A stretch of 64,000 bases of DNA from Acidocella sp. (GCA_031291755.1 JARLIK010000035.1:1-64000); one strand, 5' to 3'; positions 40,691-50,727 are shown, counted from the first letter of the stretch. Notes: generated from the letters alone by a model not told the origin. Made by a program: numbers and translations.

Positions 40691-42199
40691 ATGAAACCAA
40701 CGGGTTTCCTCTTTTCGCCGGCTTTGATGGGTGCTGTTCTGGCTCTGAGCGCTTGCGCGGTAGGGCCTGACTATCATGCGCCAGCCGCTCCGGCGGTTGC
40801 CTCCATCACCCCAGCGCCTTTACCGCCTGCTACCATCAAGGCCGATGGTACGGCGCAAAATTTTGTGTCGGGCGGGGATATTTCCGGCGAATGGTGGAGT
40901 CTGTTCCACTCCAAGGAATTGAACGCGCTGATCAATGCGGCGCTGGCCAACAACCCGACTTTGCAAGCTTCTCAACAGACCTTGGTTGAGGCGCAGGAAA
41001 ATGTGCGGGCGGCTTACGGGCAGTTGCTCCCCGCAGTCTCGGGCAGTTTGCAGGACGAGCGTCAGCAAGCCTCAGCCGCCTCGGCGGCGGCGTTTGGCGG
41101 CAGTGCCACGAAAGCAATTGCCCCTTATACGCTTTACAATGCTTCGTTGAGTGTTTCCTACGGCGTTGATATCTGGGGTGGGGCGCGCCGCGATGTTGAA
41201 AGTTTGCAGGCGCAGGCTGACTATCAGCGTTATGAGCTGGAAGCGGCCTATCTTTCATTGACCGCCAATATCGTGACAGCGGCGGTGAATGAAGCGTCAT
41301 TGCATGCGCAAATTGACGCCACCAACGTCATTATCGCTGCCGAGCAAAAGCAGCTTGATATTCTCAACCGGCAATATGCGCTGGGCGGTGTACCTAAAGC
41401 CAATATTATCAGTGAACAAGCCACATTGGCCACCACGCAGGCAACTCTGCCGCCGCTGCAATCGCAACTAGCGCAAATTCGTAATCAGTTAACTGATTAC
41501 GTTGGCAAGTTTCCCTCGGATTTCCATGAAGCTGATTTCACTCTGGCGAGTTTGCAACTGCCGGATGAACTTCCCGCCAGCCTGCCATCCGCTCTGGTCA
41601 ATCAACGGCCTGATATTCAGGCGGCAGCCCAGCAATTGCATGAGGCGTCGGCCAATGTTGGTGTCGCAACGGCGCAAATGCTGCCGCAAATTACACTTTC
41701 AGCCAGCATTGGCCACGATGCTCTGACAACCGCCAGCCTGTTTACCCCGCAAACTCTGCTCTGGAGTCTGGTGGCCGGCGTTACACAACCGATCTTTGAA
41801 GGTGGCGAGCTGGCGGCCAAACGTAAGGCTTCAATTGCCGCCCTGCATGTTGCCGGTTCACAATATCAGGCCACTGTACTGTCGGCTTTCCAGAATGTGG
41901 CTGATGCTTTGCAGGCGTTGCAGTTTGACGCTCAGACATTACAGGCAGCGCAGTTGGCCGAGGACTCATCGGCGCAAAGCCTGGCGGTAACCCAAAGCCA
42001 ATTCAAATACGGCAGTCAACCGTTCACGGCAGTGCTCACCGCGCAAGCCACTTACCAGAATGCATTGATCGCACGGGTAAAAGCGCAGGCGGTACGTCTG
42101 GCTGATACGGCGGCGCTGTTTCAGGCGCTGGGTGGTGGCTGGTGGCATCGTGACGATGTGAGTGAAGCGGTTAAAACTTGTTGCGGGATCATTCCATGA
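40691..42199 (+). CDS. RND efflux outer membrane lipoprotein (NodT/OprM family)
   Basis: The 502-residue protein has a lipoprotein signal ending LSACAVGPDY, with Cys at about residue 21. Two OEP repeats follow (LNALINAALANNPTLQASQQTLVEAQENVRAAYGQLLP and the second half IQAAAQQLHEASANVGVATAQMLPQITLSASIG), as in TolC-like channels. It forms the outer membrane exit duct of the tripartite pump. The next gene encodes the adaptor; the TetR gene is divergent. Confidence 0.93.
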   Translation: MKPTGFLFSPALMGAVLALSACAVGPDYHAPAAPAVASITPAPLPPATIKADGTAQNFVSGGDISGEWWSLFHSKELNALINAALANNPTLQASQQTLVEAQENVRAAYGQLLPAVSGSLQDERQQASAASAAAFGGSATKAIAPYTLYNASLSVSYGVDIWGGARRDVESLQAQADYQRYELEAAYLSLTANIVTAAVNEASLHAQIDATNVIIAAEQKQLDILNRQYALGGVPKANIISEQATLATTQATLPPLQSQLAQIRNQLTDYVGKFPSDFHEADFTLASLQLPDELPASLPSALVNQRPDIQAAAQQLHEASANVGVATAQMLPQITLSASIGHDALTTASLFTPQTLLWSLVAGVTQPIFEGGELAAKRKASIAALHVAGSQYQATVLSAFQNVADALQALQFDAQTLQAAQLAEDSSAQSLAVTQSQFKYGSQPFTAVLTAQATYQNALIARVKAQAVRLADTAALFQALGGGWWHRDDVSEAVKTCCGIIP

Positions 42200-42221
42200 T
42201 GAAATTCATAAAGGCGTTGTC

Positions 42222-43349
42222 ATGATCAAGCGTCTCATTATCATGCTGCTCGCGGTGGTGATCGTTTTTGGTCTCATCTTCGGGTATGGCACCTTCAAAG
42301 GCATCATGATCGGCAAATTTCTCGCCACGCTGGCTAACCCGCCGCAGACCGTTGCCACCATCACGGCCGCTGAATCTCCGTGGCAGCCTGCCATCAATTC
42401 CGTCGGCAGTGTTGTAGCTATCAACGGTGCGAATATTTCCTCTGAAGTTGCGGGGATCGTCGATACCATCGATTTCAAGTCGGGCGACAATGTTGCCGCC
42501 GGCGCCTTGCTTGCCACCCTGCGGCTGAATAACGATAGCGCGATACTTGCCCAGTTGCAGGCCACGGCGAAGCTCGATGCGATTACCTATCAGCGTGACC
42601 TTAAGCAATTGCAGGCGGATGCTGTGAGTCAGGCGCAGGTAGATACTGATAAAGCCACGCTTGATGCCGCCGAGGCGCAAGTGCACGCGCAACAGGCTCT
42701 CATCGACGAGAAGCAAATTAAGGCACCGTTCGCCGGAACACTCGGCATCAGGCAAGTGAATATTGGCCAGTATCTGAGTGCGGGAACGCAAGTTGTGACG
42801 CTGCAGCAGCTAAATCCCCTGTTCGTGGATTTTTATGTGCCGCAGCAGGCGCTGGCGCAACTCAGCGTAGGGCAGGCAGTAACAGTCAAGGTGGATGCCT
42901 TTGCCGGTCAGATTTTTACCGGCAAAATCTCATCGGTTAATTCTGCGGTTGATACCACCACCCGCACCGTGCAGGTTCGCGCCACGATCGATAACGATAA
43001 ATTGCTGTTGCGGCCTGGAATGTTTGCCACAGTGAGTATCAACGTCGGGGCGCCCAACAATCTCATCACGCTGCCGCAGACGGTCATCACCTATAACCCG
43101 TATGGCGATACGGTTTTCACGGTCAGCCATGGTAAGGATGCCAATGGCAAGGATGAGTTGCTTGCCCATCAAGTATTCGTGCAGGTCGGTGACACGCGTG
43201 GCGACCAGATTGCCATTACCAAAGGTGTCAACCCGGGCGATGTGGTGGTCACGGCGGGGCAATTGAAGCTGCATAACGGGTCCATCGTCACCATCAATAA
43301 CGATATTGCGGTGAGCAACAGCCCCAATCCGAACCCGCCGAACGAATAG
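42222..43349 (+). CDS. RND efflux periplasmic adaptor subunit
   Basis: The 375-residue membrane fusion protein starts at ATG 42222; the frame is open to 42162. An N-terminal membrane anchor (LIIMLLAVVIVFGLIFGYG) replaces the lipid anchor of AcrA. The lipoyl halves (AGIVDTIDFKSGDNVAAGALLATL and IKAPFAGTLGIRQVNIGQYLSAG) bracket a short helical hairpin, followed by beta-barrel and membrane-proximal domains. It bridges the inner membrane pump and the outer membrane channel. Confidence 0.93.
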   Translation: MIKRLIIMLLAVVIVFGLIFGYGTFKGIMIGKFLATLANPPQTVATITAAESPWQPAINSVGSVVAINGANISSEVAGIVDTIDFKSGDNVAAGALLATLRLNNDSAILAQLQATAKLDAITYQRDLKQLQADAVSQAQVDTDKATLDAAEAQVHAQQALIDEKQIKAPFAGTLGIRQVNIGQYLSAGTQVVTLQQLNPLFVDFYVPQQALAQLSVGQAVTVKVDAFAGQIFTGKISSVNSAVDTTTRTVQVRATIDNDKLLLRPGMFATVSINVGAPNNLITLPQTVITYNPYGDTVFTVSHGKDANGKDELLAHQVFVQVGDTRGDQIAITKGVNPGDVVVTAGQLKLHNGSIVTINNDIAVSNSPNPNPPNE

Positions 43350-43359
43350 AGCCAGGCCG

Positions 43360-46300
43360 ATGAAATTTTTCACCGACCTTTTTATCAGACGTCCCGTGCT
43401 TGCCGTGGTGGTGAGCACGCTGATCCTGGTGCTTGGCCTGCGGGCGGTTGGCTCATTGCCGGTGCTGGAATATCCGCAGACCGAAAACGCCACCATCACC
43501 ATCACCACCACCTATCCCGGCGCATCGCCGGATGTGATCGCGGGGTTTATTACCACGCCGCTTGAGAATGCGGTTTCGCAGGTCAATGGCATCGACGACA
43601 TCACCTCCAGCAGCCTGACCAGCCAGAGCGTCATCACGATCAATCTGGTGCTGAACCATAATGCGGATTCCGCCCTCACTGAAATCAGCTCGAAGGTCAA
43701 TTCCGTCCTCAACCAGTTGCCCACTGGCACCCAGCAGCCGGTGCTGGTGCTTACTGTGGGGCAGACGATTGATGCGATGTATATTGCTTTTCGAAGCTCG
43801 GTGCTGCAACCAAATCAAATTACTGATTATGTGACCCGGGTGGTGCAGCCGCAATTGCAAGCGGTAAATGGCGTGCAAACCGCCGAGATACTTGGCCCAC
43901 AGAATTTTGCCATGCGTGTCTGGCTCGACCCCACCAAGCTTGCGGCCTATGGGCTGACAGCGTCGGACGTTAACGCGGCATTGGCGAATAACGATTTCAT
44001 TGCAGCCTTGGGCAACACCAAAGGCCAGATGACACAAATCACGCTGACCGCCTCTACTGGATTGCACAGTGCCGCGGAGTTTGAAAATCTGATTGTTAAA
44101 CAGGCCAACGGCGCCATCATCCGGTTGAAGGATGTGGCGAAGGTTGAATTAGGCGCTGACGATTACGAACAGCATGTGACGTTTGATAATAAGAGCGGTG
44201 TGTTTATTGGGATTCAGGTGGCGCCCACCGCAAGTTTGTTGAACGTGATTGCCGGCGTCAAAAAAATTATGCCTACCATTCAAGCACAGCTTCCAACGGG
44301 TCTCGAGGTTTCCATCCCGTATGATTCGACAGAGTTTGTGAATGGCTCCATCCACGACGTGATCATGGCGCTGATCGAGGCGCTCGGGATTGTTACGCTG
44401 GTGGTGTTTGCCTTCCTGGGGTCGCCGCGCTCGGTCATCATTCCCGTCATCGCCATTCCGCTCTCGCTGGTTGGCGCGTTCGCGATGATGGCCACTCTGG
44501 GCTTCACGATCAATCTGCTCACCCTGCTGGCGCTGGTGCTGGCCATCGGGCTGGTGGTTGATGACGCCATCATCGTGGTGGAAAACGTCAACCGGCATAT
44601 GGACAATGGCGAAACGCCGTTCAACGCCGCCATCGAAGCCGCGCGCGAATTGGGCGGTCCGATCATCGCGATGACGGTGGTGCTGATTGCGGTTTATGTT
44701 CCGATCGGATTTCAGTCGGGCCTGACCGGCGCATTGTTCACCGAATTCGCATTTACCCTGGCGGGTGCAGTGACCATTTCGGCTATTATCGCGCTGACCC
44801 TGACCCCGATGATGAGTTCAAAGATTCTCAAGCCGATTGATCGCGATCATCCATCCTGGGACAGCAAGATCGTCAGCTTCATCGACCGCCAGTTTGGCCG
44901 GATCCAAAGGTTTTATAGCAGGCTTCTACAAGGCAGCTTAAATAACGTACCGCTTGTGATGATATTTGCGGTGGCTATTTTCATTAGCATTTACTTCCTC
45001 GCCAAAGGCGCTACCGCAGAACTAGCGCCGCAGGAAGACCAGGGCATTGTGATCATGTTCGCGACCTCCGCCCCGAACGCCACCATCCCGCAAAAAACCA
45101 TGTGGGACGAGCGTTTGAATGCGATGATGCTGGCGCATTCCGAAGCCGCTGGAACCTTCCAGATCGATGTTCCTGGTCAGGATATTCTGGGCGTAGTAAT
45201 GAAACCTTGGGATGAGCGCACCACCAGCTCAACGCAACTTCAAAATGCCTTGCAAGCCGAGGCCAATGCCAAAATTGCTGGTCAGCAGATTGTGGCGTTC
45301 CAACCGCCGTCGCTGCCTGGCTCTAACGGTTTGCCGATTGGGTTTGTGCTGAAAACCACCTCGGATTTCTCGCAGCTCTATCCGGTTTCGCAAAAATTCC
45401 TGACAGCTGCCTTAAAGACCGGAAAATTCATGTTTCTGCAAAGCGACTTGAAGCTGGATCAGCCGCAGGCGACTGTGACGATTGACCGGGCCAAGGTCTC
45501 TGAACTTGGGCTGACGATGAGCAGCGTGGGCGCCGCACTTGGGGAAGCCTTAGGCGGCGGCTATGTGAATTATTTCAGCCTCGATGGCCGGTCGTACAAG
45601 GTTATCCCGCAGGTGCAACGTAAGTTCCGCCTCAACGTCGCGGATTTGAATGACTACCCAATCACCTCGATCAACGGGATCAACGTGCCGCTGTCCTCGG
45701 TCGCCACCATCACAACATCGGTGATTCCAGAATCTATCAATCATTTCCAGCAACAAAACTCCGCCACCATCCAAGGTGTTGCGGCCCCTGGCGTTTCGGA
45801 ACAGGAGGCGCTGGCCACTTTGCAGCAAGTAGCTGCCCAAACCTTGCCGACTGGTTACAGTGAGGATTATGCCGGACCGTTGCGGCAATATGTGCAGGAA
45901 AATGCCAGCTTCATCGTTACCTTCGGTTTCGCAGTGATCATCATTTTCCTGGCGCTGGCGGCGTTGTTTAATTCATTCCGTGACCCGCTGATTATCTTGG
46001 TGTCGGTGCCGATGTCGATCGCTGGGGCTTTGGTATTTATCTATCTCGGCTTTGGCGGCGTATCATTAAACATCTATACCGAGGTCGGGCTGGTGACGCT
46101 GATGGGTCTGGTCAGCAAGCACGGCATTCTGATGGTCGAGGTGGCCAATGAAGCCCGTTATGCCGGCATGGCCAAGCGCGCTGCCATCGAACACGCGGCC
46201 AACATCCGGCTCAGGCCGATTTTAATGACTACGGCGGCGATGGTGCTGGGCGTGCTGCCGCTGGTGCTGGCCAGCGGGGCAGGGGCGGCGGCGCGGGTAA

Positions 46301-46428
46301 ACATGGGCGTGGTGATCGCCGGCGGCCTCTCAATCGGCACGATGTTTACCCTGTTTGTGGTCCCGGCGGTGTATATGGTGCTCTCAGGCCCCAAGATCCC
46401 AACCGCCTCGGCCACCCAAGCCACCTAG
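43360..46428 (+). CDS. RND efflux pump, HAE1 (AcrB/MexF-like) permease
   Basis: The 1022-residue pump has twelve transmembrane segments and two large periplasmic loops. The proton-relay pair is in LAIGLVVDDAIIVVENVNRHM (TM4), and the N-terminus FFTDLFIRRPVLAVVVSTLILVLGLRAVGSLPVLEYPQTENATITITTTYPGA is typical. It should export hydrophobic drugs or metabolites in exchange for protons. It completes the three-gene operon controlled by the divergent TetR; the substrates are unknown. Confidence 0.95.
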   Translation: MKFFTDLFIRRPVLAVVVSTLILVLGLRAVGSLPVLEYPQTENATITITTTYPGASPDVIAGFITTPLENAVSQVNGIDDITSSSLTSQSVITINLVLNHNADSALTEISSKVNSVLNQLPTGTQQPVLVLTVGQTIDAMYIAFRSSVLQPNQITDYVTRVVQPQLQAVNGVQTAEILGPQNFAMRVWLDPTKLAAYGLTASDVNAALANNDFIAALGNTKGQMTQITLTASTGLHSAAEFENLIVKQANGAIIRLKDVAKVELGADDYEQHVTFDNKSGVFIGIQVAPTASLLNVIAGVKKIMPTIQAQLPTGLEVSIPYDSTEFVNGSIHDVIMALIEALGIVTLVVFAFLGSPRSVIIPVIAIPLSLVGAFAMMATLGFTINLLTLLALVLAIGLVVDDAIIVVENVNRHMDNGETPFNAAIEAARELGGPIIAMTVVLIAVYVPIGFQSGLTGALFTEFAFTLAGAVTISAIIALTLTPMMSSKILKPIDRDHPSWDSKIVSFIDRQFGRIQRFYSRLLQGSLNNVPLVMIFAVAIFISIYFLAKGATAELAPQEDQGIVIMFATSAPNATIPQKTMWDERLNAMMLAHSEAAGTFQIDVPGQDILGVVMKPWDERTTSSTQLQNALQAEANAKIAGQQIVAFQPPSLPGSNGLPIGFVLKTTSDFSQLYPVSQKFLTAALKTGKFMFLQSDLKLDQPQATVTIDRAKVSELGLTMSSVGAALGEALGGGYVNYFSLDGRSYKVIPQVQRKFRLNVADLNDYPITSINGINVPLSSVATITTSVIPESINHFQQQNSATIQGVAAPGVSEQEALATLQQVAAQTLPTGYSEDYAGPLRQYVQENASFIVTFGFAVIIIFLALAALFNSFRDPLIILVSVPMSIAGALVFIYLGFGGVSLNIYTEVGLVTLMGLVSKHGILMVEVANEARYAGMAKRAAIEHAANIRLRPILMTTAAMVLGVLPLVLASGAGAAARVNMGVVIAGGLSIGTMFTLFVVPAVYMVLSGPKIPTASATQAT

Positions 46429-46474
46429 CCCCCTTCTCAAAACCACCTGTTTTGTGGCACGTTAAAATTGTGTC

Positions 46475-47227
46475 ATGAAAAAAAATACAACCAATGGTTT
46501 CTCTGATGCGACGATGTTCAGCACATTGTCGCCCGAAATTCGCCCCACCGCCCCAGCCGCCAGCTTGGCCGGGCATCGTGAACGGTTGCGCTCCCGGCTG
46601 ATTAGCGCCGGGCCGGATTCTCTGGCTGACCATGAAATGATCGAGATGGTGCTGTTTTTGGCCATCCCGCGCCGTGACACCAAGCAACTGGCGCGTTTCC
46701 TGATTGCCCGGTTCGGCAGCTTCGCGGCGGTTATTTCCGCCAGTGTGCCAGATTTGCTGGCGATGGAAGGGTTGGGGGAGGCGGGCGTCGCCGCATTGAA
46801 AATCGTGCAGGCCGGCTCGCAGCGTCTCGCCCGTGCCGAGGTTTTATACCGCCCGGTGCTGAGCAATTGGGAACGGTTGATGGAATATCTGCAGGCGGTG
46901 CTGGCCCGCGAGAAGGTGGAGCAGTTCCGGATTTTGTTTCTCGATAACCGCAACCGCCTGCTGGCGGATCAGGCCCAGGCGAAGGGGACCGTGAACCACA
47001 CGCCGGTTTATCCGCGCGAGGTGGTGCGGCGGGCGCTGGAATTGCACGCTACCGCCATCATCCTGGTGCATAACCACCCGAGCGGTGACCCATCGCCCAG
47101 CACCGACGACATCGACATGACTAAGGAGATTAAAAAGGCCGCAGCGGCGCTCAGCATCGTGCTGCACGACCATGTGATCGTGGGCAACGGCCAGTGGCTG
47201 AGCTTCCGCAAAACCGGGCTGTTATGA
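46475..47227 (+). CDS. radC: RadC-family JAB1/MPN-domain protein
   Basis: The 250-residue protein has an N-terminal helix-hairpin-helix region (LLAMEGLGEAGVAALKIVQ) and a C-terminal JAMM metalloprotease-like domain with the metal motif HNHPSGDPSPSTDD. The role of RadC is unsettled; the early link to DNA repair has been withdrawn. It ends six bases into the convergent methyltransferase gene. Confidence 0.92.
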   Translation: MKKNTTNGFSDATMFSTLSPEIRPTAPAASLAGHRERLRSRLISAGPDSLADHEMIEMVLFLAIPRRDTKQLARFLIARFGSFAAVISASVPDLLAMEGLGEAGVAALKIVQAGSQRLARAEVLYRPVLSNWERLMEYLQAVLAREKVEQFRILFLDNRNRLLADQAQAKGTVNHTPVYPREVVRRALELHATAIILVHNHPSGDPSPSTDDIDMTKEIKKAAAALSIVLHDHVIVGNGQWLSFRKTGLL

Positions 47228-48001
47228 CGCCCAGCCGGTCATGATCGCCATCCGCAGCGTCGCCATGTATCGGCCCTTGCGCCGGGGAAGTTGCTCGAGT
47301 GCAGCGGGAAACATCGCACGGGGCGGAATTTTGCGGGAACGCGCCTGCACCGCGTTGGTCTCGCCGGCTTGGCGCAGCTCGTGCAGCAAGGCCAACGGGC
47401 TGGCGTACAAAAATTCAATTTCTTCAACATCAGCCACCGGCAAAGCAAACCCCGCCCGTTGCAGTAATCCGGCGCAGTCGCGTAAGTCAGGAAACGGCGA
47501 GACGCGCGGGTTGACCGCGCCGGTGAGATCATGCTCGGCCTCCAGCAGCGCGGTGCGCAAATCCTGCAATGTGCCCAACGTCGGCATACTGGCTAAAAAC
47601 AACCCATTGGGCCGCAGCGCCCGGCGTAGCTGGATGAGCGTGCCGGGCAGGTCATTTATCCAATGCAGGCTCAAATGCGCGACGATCAAATCGAATGTCT
47701 TGTCGCCAAACGGCAACGCCTCACCATCGACCGCCAAAGCCATGCCACCCGCCCGTGCTGCCATGGCGCCCGATAGATCGGCGGAGACCACAGCCATGCC
47801 GCGTGCGGCCAATGAAGGCGCCACGCTGCTGCGGCCACCAAAATCCAGCGCCGTTTTAAAAGTGGTTTTGGTATCATCCAGCCGGTCCAGCAATCGCGCC
47901 GCCAGGTCATCAAGCACCGGCGCCAATGTGGCTACGGTGGCCGCCGCCCGCGCCCGGTGGTGCCGCACTGCTCGCGTATCGAAAATATCAGCACCACTCA
48001 C
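47222..48001 (-). CDS. BioC/NDUFAF5-like SAM-dependent methyltransferase
   Basis: The 259-residue protein is read from GTG 48001. It opens IFDTRAVRHHRARAAAT, the conserved segment of BioC-like proteins and of the mitochondrial complex I assembly factor NDUFAF5 (IFDR...RRRRDRAA). The class I methyltransferase motifs are LDFGGRSS, SADLSGAMA and FDLIVAHLSLHWINDLPG, and the C-terminal half (SPFPDLRDCAGLLQRAGFALPVADVEEI) matches the same family. The glycine-rich motif is altered from DLGxGxG. It may act in complex I maturation rather than biotin synthesis, as no bio genes are nearby; this is inference. Confidence 0.8.
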   Translation of the reverse strand: MSGADIFDTRAVRHHRARAAATVATLAPVLDDLAARLLDRLDDTKTTFKTALDFGGRSSVAPSLAARGMAVVSADLSGAMAARAGGMALAVDGEALPFGDKTFDLIVAHLSLHWINDLPGTLIQLRRALRPNGLFLASMPTLGTLQDLRTALLEAEHDLTGAVNPRVSPFPDLRDCAGLLQRAGFALPVADVEEIEFLYASPLALLHELRQAGETNAVQARSRKIPPRAMFPAALEQLPRRKGRYMATLRMAIMTGWAS

Positions 48002-48004
48002 TAC

Positions 48005-48751
48005 ATGACCCTTATCGCGTTCATCAGACCCATTGGCCGGGCGATCCTCGATACCCTGCTGCCGCCCAATTGTCTTGCCTGCGACGCACCGGTGGAAACC
48101 GACGGGCAATTTTGCCTGCCATGCTTTCGCAAAACCAACTTCATCTCGGCACCTTTATGCCATTGCTGCGGCGTGCCGCTGCCGTTTGGCGAGGCAGCCG
48201 GACATGGTGGTCTGTGTGGTGTGTGTGAGGCCGCACCACCGGCTTTCACCCAGGCCCGTGCCGCATTGCGCTACGACGATGCCTCCAAACATCTCATCTT
48301 GCCTTTCAAATACGCCGACCGGACCGAAGCCGCCCGCGGACTGGCCATCCTCATGGCAAAAGCCGGTGCGGCGCTGCTGGCCCGTGCCGATGTGCTTGTC
48401 CCGGTGCCGCTGCATGTTTCGCGCCTGCGCCAACGCCGCTACAACCAGGCGGCGTTATTGGCCTCACAACTTAACCGGCTTGCCAAAAAGCCGGTGCAGC
48501 CCGACGCCTTGGTTCGTAACCGTGTCACCGTTCCGCTGGGCCCGCTGGGGTTTGAGGCGCGGCGGAGCGAAATGCAGGATGCCATCACGGTGCGGGCCAA
48601 AAACATCGGCGGCAAAAACATCCTATTGATCGACGATATTCTGACTTCGGGCGCCACCGCCAACGCCTGCGCCCTGGCCCTGTTGGCGGCGGGTGCTGTG
48701 CGGGTGGACGTGCTCACCGCCGCGCGCGTGCCTGATCCGCGTCTCACGTAA
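48005..48751 (+). CDS. comF: ComF-family phosphoribosyltransferase-like protein
   Basis: The 248-residue protein starts at ATG 48005. The N-terminal zinc-binding cysteines are visible (NCLACDAPVETDGQFCLPCF and LCHCCGVPLPF with GLCGVC). The C-terminal PRTase domain has VPVPLHVSRLRQRRYNQAALLA and the PRPP loop ILLIDDILTSGATANACA. ComF is tied to DNA uptake in some bacteria, but its biochemical role is not settled. It is divergent from the methyltransferase, with only three bases between start codons. Confidence 0.9.
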   Translation: MTLIAFIRPIGRAILDTLLPPNCLACDAPVETDGQFCLPCFRKTNFISAPLCHCCGVPLPFGEAAGHGGLCGVCEAAPPAFTQARAALRYDDASKHLILPFKYADRTEAARGLAILMAKAGAALLARADVLVPVPLHVSRLRQRRYNQAALLASQLNRLAKKPVQPDALVRNRVTVPLGPLGFEARRSEMQDAITVRAKNIGGKNILLIDDILTSGATANACALALLAAGAVRVDVLTAARVPDPRLT

Positions 48752-48803
48752 CGCCCCCTTGCATCCGGCACGGTTCCGGCTAGATGACGTAACGGAGACA
48801 TTT

Positions 48804-49061
48804 ATGCCGAAAATTGAAATCTATACCCAGTATTTTTGCCCGTATTGCGCCCGCGCCGTGAAGCTGCTGAGCGATAAGGGCGTGGAATTTACTGAAATTG
48901 ACGCTCCGAACGGCTCGGCCGCTCGCAAAAGCGCTATCGAGCGTTCTGGCGGCCGTACCACTGTGCCGCAGATCTTCATCGACGGTCAGGCCATCGGTGG
49001 ATGCGACGAACTTGTGGCGCTGAACCGCGCCGGCAAGCTGGATATGATGTTGGCCGGATGA
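48804..49061 (+). CDS. grxC: Glutaredoxin 3
   Basis: The 85-residue protein has the dithiol active site Cys12-Pro-Tyr-Cys15, the cis-proline TVPQIFIDG and the GGCDEL glutathione-binding motif. It reduces disulfides with glutathione in the cytoplasm. ACGGAGA precedes the ATG. The stop overlaps the start of the DUF1178 gene (ATGA). Confidence 0.96.
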   Translation: MPKIEIYTQYFCPYCARAVKLLSDKGVEFTEIDAPNGSAARKSAIERSGGRTTVPQIFIDGQAIGGCDELVALNRAGKLDMMLAG

Positions 49062-49537
49062 TCCATTACCAACTCCGCTGCGCTGGCTCTCACGAGTTCG
49101 ACGGCTGGTTCAAAGACAGTGAGAATTTTGAACGCCAGGCCAAACGCAGCCTAATCGTGTGCCCAATCTGCGCCAGCACCAAAGTCGACCGCGCCCTGAT
49201 GGCGCCGCGCTTGCGCAAAAAAGGCCGGGTGATCGACCATGACCCGCAGCCCGAAACCCCGCCGGTGCCCGCACTGGTTGAGCCGACACCGCTGCAATCC
49301 ACGGCCGGCATGATCCCGGACCAGGTGCGGGCCGTGCTGCATAAATTACGCGCCGAGGTGGAGAAAAGTTGCGATTACGTGGGCAATGAATTTGCCGCTG
49401 AGGCCCGTAAAATCCACCACGGCGAGGCTGAGCCGCGCGGGATTTACGGCGAAAGCACCGAGGAAGAAGCCGAGGCATTGGCGGATGATGGGATCGACGT
49501 GGCGCGCATCCCCTGGTTACCGCGGGCTGATAGCTAA
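49058..49537 (+). CDS. DUF1178 family protein
   Basis: The 159-residue protein starts MIHYQLRCAGSHEFDGWFKDSENFERQAKRSLIVCPICAS, the hallmark of DUF1178. It contains a short CxxC pair (VCPICAS) that may bind metal, and ends with a conserved alphaproteobacterial tail (FAAEARKIHHGEAEPRGIYGESTEEEAEAL). The function is unknown. It is translationally coupled to grxC, which hints at a redox or metal-related role, but that is inference. Confidence 0.85.
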   Translation: MIHYQLRCAGSHEFDGWFKDSENFERQAKRSLIVCPICASTKVDRALMAPRLRKKGRVIDHDPQPETPPVPALVEPTPLQSTAGMIPDQVRAVLHKLRAEVEKSCDYVGNEFAAEARKIHHGEAEPRGIYGESTEEEAEALADDGIDVARIPWLPRADS

Positions 49538-50727
49538 TGCATCAACCGATGCATCGCGGCGTCTAAACCTTCTAGCGTCAACCCATACATCCGGTTCTCG
49601 AACATCTCGCGGATGATTTTGGTGCTCTGGGTATAGTTCCAGTGTTTTTCAGGCACCGGGTTGATCCAGACGGATTTGGGAAAGGCGGTGATCAACCGCC
49701 GCAGCCAGTCCTGACCAGACTCGGTATTCCAACTTGAAATACCGCCGCCGGGTTGAATCAGCTCGTAAGGGCTCATCGCGGCATCGCCGATGAAAATCAG
49801 CTTCCAGGTGGCGTCGTATTTATTCAGCACATCATGGGTCGGCACGGCATCAGCGCTGCGAAACCGCGCGTCGGTCCATAAAGTGTCATACGGGCAATTG
49901 TGAAAATACAAATGCACCAGATGCTTGAACTCGCCTTTGGTGGCGGAGAATAATTGCTCGGATAAGGTGATATGGTCATCCATCGAGCCGCCGATATCCA
50001 GCATCAGCAGCAACTTCACCGCATTATGCCGCTCCGGCACCATTTTAAGGTCTAAATAACCGGCGTTACGGGCGGTGGAGCCGATGGTGCCGGGTAAATC
50101 CAACTCCTCGGCCGCCCCTTCACGGGCAAAACGGCGCAGGCGGCGCAACGCGATTTTCATATTCCGGGTGCCGATTTCAACATCTGACGCTAGGTTTTTA
50201 AACGCGCGCTGGTCCCAAACCTTTACCGCCTTGCGATTACGCCCGCTCTCCTGGCCAATCCGCACGCCTTCAGGATTATAGCCATTGGCCCCAAACGGCG
50301 AGGTGCCTGCCGTGCCGATCCATTTGGAGCCTCCTTCATGGCGGCCTTTTTGTTCTTCCAGACGTTTTGCTAGGGTTTCCATCAGTTTTTCGAAGCCACC
50401 CATCGCTTCGATCTGAGCTTTTTCCTCGTCGGTCAGAAGTTTCTCAGCCAGCAGCTTCAACCATTCCTCGGGCAAGCCTTGCGCTTCCACGCCATTCAAT
50501 GCTTCCGGTTTGGGTTGCAAAATTCCTTTGAATGATTCCGCAAATACCAAGTCGAACTTATCGATAAAGCGCTCATCCTTCACCAGCGTCGCGCGCGCCA
50601 GGTAGTAGAACGTATCAATATCATAATCCCCAAGCCCAGCCTGCATCGCTTCCTGCAAGGTGAGATACTCGCGCAAACTCGCCTTTACCCCCGCCGCCCG
50701 CAACGCCAGGAAGAAGCCGATGAACAT
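49534..50727 (-). CDS. VWA-domain protein (CoxE-like)
   Basis: The 397-residue protein contains a C-terminal von Willebrand A domain with the metal-site motif LLMLDIGGSMDDH (DxGxS, near residue 240) and HLYFHNCPYDTLWTD. The N-terminal half is helical. Together with the MoxR ATPase directly upstream, it forms a MoxR-VWA pair; such pairs act as chaperone modules, for example for CO dehydrogenase (CoxD/CoxE) or other metal enzymes. No cox structural genes are in the window, so the client is unknown. Confidence 0.88.
   Translation of the reverse strand: MFIGFFLALRAAGVKASLREYLTLQEAMQAGLGDYDIDTFYYLARATLVKDERFIDKFDLVFAESFKGILQPKPEALNGVEAQGLPEEWLKLLAEKLLTDEEKAQIEAMGGFEKLMETLAKRLEEQKGRHEGGSKWIGTAGTSPFGANGYNPEGVRIGQESGRNRKAVKVWDQRAFKNLASDVEIGTRNMKIALRRLRRFAREGAAEELDLPGTIGSTARNAGYLDLKMVPERHNAVKLLLMLDIGGSMDDHITLSEQLFSATKGEFKHLVHLYFHNCPYDTLWTDARFRSADAVPTHDVLNKYDATWKLIFIGDAAMSPYELIQPGGGISSWNTESGQDWLRRLITAFPKSVWINPVPEKHWNYTQSTKIIREMFENRMYGLTLEGLDAAMHRLMH

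Noticed and set aside
46429-46474. Small hairpin (ccac...gtgg) after the RND pump gene as terminator
   Set aside because: Only four base pairs and no T tract; too weak to support.
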